Below, piece after piece: positions 51,284-53,058 of a stretch of DNA of 53,058 bases. Numbering within the stretch: position 1 is the first letter of the stretch; the number at the start of each line of letters is the position of its first letter. The notes beneath the pieces were generated by a model that had not been told where the DNA came from, ran no database searches, and saw nothing but the letters and a program-made list of their open reading frames with translations. Origin of the DNA: Salinivirgaceae bacterium (GTDB lineage: Bacteria; Bacteroidota; Bacteroidia; Bacteroidales; SZUA-534); contig JAKSOL010000022.1 in assembly GCA_024405635.1 (NCBI GenBank), forward strand, positions 1 to 53,058, given 5' to 3'. A program made the position numbers and the translations under genes.

Positions 51284-52825
51284 TTATTGAATTTTTTTCA
51301 ATAGTTCTTTATACGATATCTCTTTCATTACAATGTCGCGAATTTTGTCAACTGCTATGCGCTCTTGAGCCATTGTGTCGCGGTAGCGAATTGTAACAGT
51401 GTTATCCTCAAGAGTTTGGTGATCAACAGTGATGCAGAATGGTGTACCAATTGCATCTTGGCGACGATAACGTTTACCAATGGTGTCTTTGTCTTCTGAT
51501 ACACAGCGGAAATCGAATTTAAGGTCATTCATAATCTCTGCTGCTTTTTCAGGTAGTCCGTCTTTCTTTAAAAGTGGCAATACAGCGCATTTTACTGGAG
51601 CCAATGCAGCTGGCAATGCTAGCACAACGCGTGTCTCACCATTTTCAAGTTGCTCTTCTTTATAGCAGCCTGCCATAATTGAAAGGAACATACGGTCAAC
51701 ACCAATTGATGTTTCAATAACGTAAGGAACGTAACTTTTATTTTCTTCAGAGTCAAAATACTCAATTTTTTTACCTGAGAATTGTGCGTGGCGCGATAGG
51801 TCCCAATTGGTGCGAGAGTGAATTCCTTCAACCTCTTTGAAACCGAATGGCATTTCAAATTCAATGTCGGTAGCAGCGTTTGCGTAGTGAGCTAGTTTGT
51901 CGTGGTCGTGGTAACGATATTTTGCATCGCCCAAACCAAGTGCTTTGTGCCAGTTCATACGGAAGGCTTTCCAGTGTTTGAACCATTCCATTTCGGTTCC
52001 TGGTTTGCAGAAGAATTGCATCTCCATTTGTTCAAATTCGCGCATGCGGAAAATGAATTGGCGAGCTACAATTTCGTTTCGGAATGCTTTGCCAATTTGA
52101 GCAATACCGAATGGGATTTTCATGCGACCAGTTTTTTGTACGTTCAAAAAGTTTGTAAAGATGCCTTGGCAAGTTTCGGGGCGAAGGTAAACGTCCATGG
52201 TGTTGTCGGCTGAGGCACCTATTTGGGTTTTGAACATAAGGTTGAATTGTTTAACATCGGTCCAGTTGCGAGTACCGCTTACTGGGCAAACAATCTCTTC
52301 GTCAAGAATAATTTGTTTAAGTTCGTCAAGATTGTTGTCGTTAAGTGCTTTAGCAAAGCGAGCGTGTAAAGCGTCGCGTTTTTGAACATTTTCTTGAACG
52401 CGTGGATTTGTTTCAAGAAATTTTTCTTTGTCAAATGCTTCACCAAACTTTTTAGCTGCTTTTTCAACTTCTTTGTTGATTTTTTCGTCGTATTTAGCCA
52501 ATTGGTCTTCAATTAGCACATCGGCGCGATAACGTTTTTTGGAGTCGCGGTTGTCAATCAATGGATCGTTAAATGCATCAACGTGACCTGAAGCTTTCCA
52601 AGTGGTTGGATCCATAAAAATTGCGGCATCAACACCTACAATGTTTTGGTGCAACATGGTCATTGCATCCCACCAATATTTTTTAATGTTGTTTTTAAGT
52701 TCAACACCATTTTGTCCGTAATCGTAAACAGCGGCCAAACCACCGTATATTTCACTACTTGGGAATATAAATCCGTATTCTTTACAATGCGATACTAGGG
52801 CTTTAAAAACGTCTTCTTGTGCCAT
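51284..52825 (-). CDS. glyS: Glycyl-tRNA synthetase, single-chain dimeric type
   Basis: A 513-residue class II enzyme of the homodimeric type found in Bacteroidota, archaea and eukaryotes, not the alpha2beta2 form of E. coli. Motif 2 lies in GIAQIGKAFRNEIV and FRMREFEQMEMQFF; ETCQGIFTNF and SIGVDRMFLSIMAG (motif 3 region) are also seen. The C-terminal anticodon-binding domain begins near residue 405 (LAPVKCAVLPLL). Two secreted unknowns follow closely and may depend on its promoter. Confidence 0.96.
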   Translation of the reverse strand: MAQEDVFKALVSHCKEYGFIFPSSEIYGGLAAVYDYGQNGVELKNNIKKYWWDAMTMLHQNIVGVDAAIFMDPTTWKASGHVDAFNDPLIDNRDSKKRYRADVLIEDQLAKYDEKINKEVEKAAKKFGEAFDKEKFLETNPRVQENVQKRDALHARFAKALNDNNLDELKQIILDEEIVCPVSGTRNWTDVKQFNLMFKTQIGASADNTMDVYLRPETCQGIFTNFLNVQKTGRMKIPFGIAQIGKAFRNEIVARQFIFRMREFEQMEMQFFCKPGTEMEWFKHWKAFRMNWHKALGLGDAKYRYHDHDKLAHYANAATDIEFEMPFGFKEVEGIHSRTNWDLSRHAQFSGKKIEYFDSEENKSYVPYVIETSIGVDRMFLSIMAGCYKEEQLENGETRVVLALPAALAPVKCAVLPLLKKDGLPEKAAEIMNDLKFDFRCVSEDKDTIGKRYRRQDAIGTPFCITVDHQTLEDNTVTIRYRDTMAQERIAVDKIRDIVMKEISYKELLKKIQ

Positions 52826-52851
52826 TTTTTGTGTGATTTTATAATAGGTGG

Positions 52852-52859
52852 CAAAGGTA
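52852..52859 (-). promoter_or_regulatory. Candidate -7 element for glyS
   Basis: TACCTTTG on the minus strand lies 26 bp before the ATG at 52825. The -33 region is a T-rich stretch without a clear TTTG. Confidence 0.45.
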
Positions 52860-53058
52860 ATGATTAACTGAAAATAAAAAATTGAAAAAATAGCTTGTCT
52901 TGCAACTTGCTAATGACTTAGTTTTTAGTTGTTTGCTATTGACAACTTTGATGGTCAGAACAAGCTTTATTTAATTTACTGTGCATAAAAAAATAGTTGT
53001 CAGAACCCATTGTGCATTATTCAAAAAACTAAGGATTTTAAACTATTAATGTTTCTGC
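52860..53058. other. Non-coding end of the window
   Basis: Besides the glyS -7 element, I see no gene. GTCAGAAC occurs twice (52954-52961 and 52998-53005). The window ends before any further start codon can be judged. Confidence 0.5.

Noticed and set aside
1..53058. CRISPR arrays, insertion sequences, prophage, rRNA genes or a toxin-antitoxin module
   Set aside because: I looked for spaced direct repeats, transposase motifs, phage genes and paired small genes and found none that could be supported.

Overview
This window reads as chromosomal DNA from a member of the Bacteroidota, most likely order Bacteroidales. The case rests on several independent signs. Candidate promoters match the Bacteroidetes pattern TTTG-N19-TAnnTTTG and Shine-Dalgarno sites are mostly absent. 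A type IX secretion (T9SS) C-terminal sorting domain is present, as are a DUF3098 gene beside ftsX, the long (over 600 residue) form of IspG, and the gene orders rplU-rpmA-serS and rnc-fabF-acpP. The DNA is AT-rich. I see no phage, insertion sequence, CRISPR array, rRNA gene or biosynthetic gene cluster.

Layout. 1-442: a 15-bp tandem repeat and otherwise featureless DNA. 443-2610: two lipoprotein genes, the first a zinc metallopeptidase; this looks like the most accessory part. 2854-6285 (+): rplU, rpmA, serS and a CNNM/CorC membrane protein. 6288-14164 (-): a shortened oligopeptide-binding lipoprotein, rnr, a PAP2-like membrane protein, rnc, fabF, acpP, tRNA-Cys, folB, a HIT protein and greA. 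14295-19381: a small secreted protein (-), then (+) a cysteine-rich Rieske-like lipoprotein, folK, dnaG and a secreted M1 aminopeptidase. 19399-23152 (-): an envelope operon of a PorV-like barrel, an M50-like membrane protease and a helix-hairpin-helix plus barrel protein. 23269-25278 (+): a serine hydrolase and rsmA. 25411-30723 (-): a 1770-residue T9SS-exported protein. 30959-36958 (-): a small membrane protein, lptC, a TPR-like protein, coaX, an unknown gene, a GldA-like ATPase, rpiB and a FemAB-like acyltransferase. 37031-44295 (-): a PpiD-like chaperone, a secreted unknown, an RluA-family synthase, queA, truB, DUF3098 and ftsX. 44458-52825 (-): ispG, ribE, glmS, a GT5-like protein, two secreted unknowns and glyS.

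How it works together. Most genes are housekeeping: translation (rplU, rpmA, serS, glyS, tRNA-Cys, truB, queA, rsmA), RNA decay (rnr, rnc), fatty acid synthesis (fabF, acpP), cofactors (folB, folK, ribE, coaX, ispG) and envelope assembly (lptC, glmS, ftsX, ppiD). Among these sit envelope or exported proteins of unknown role, which hold most of the interest: the 443-2610 lipoprotein pair, the Cys-substituted Rieske-like lipoprotein, the 19399-23152 outer-membrane operon, the giant T9SS substrate and the secreted pair behind glyS. I did not find a clearly new multi-gene system. The best candidates are the outer-membrane trio and the giant T9SS protein. All family assignments come from motif reading, not database searches.
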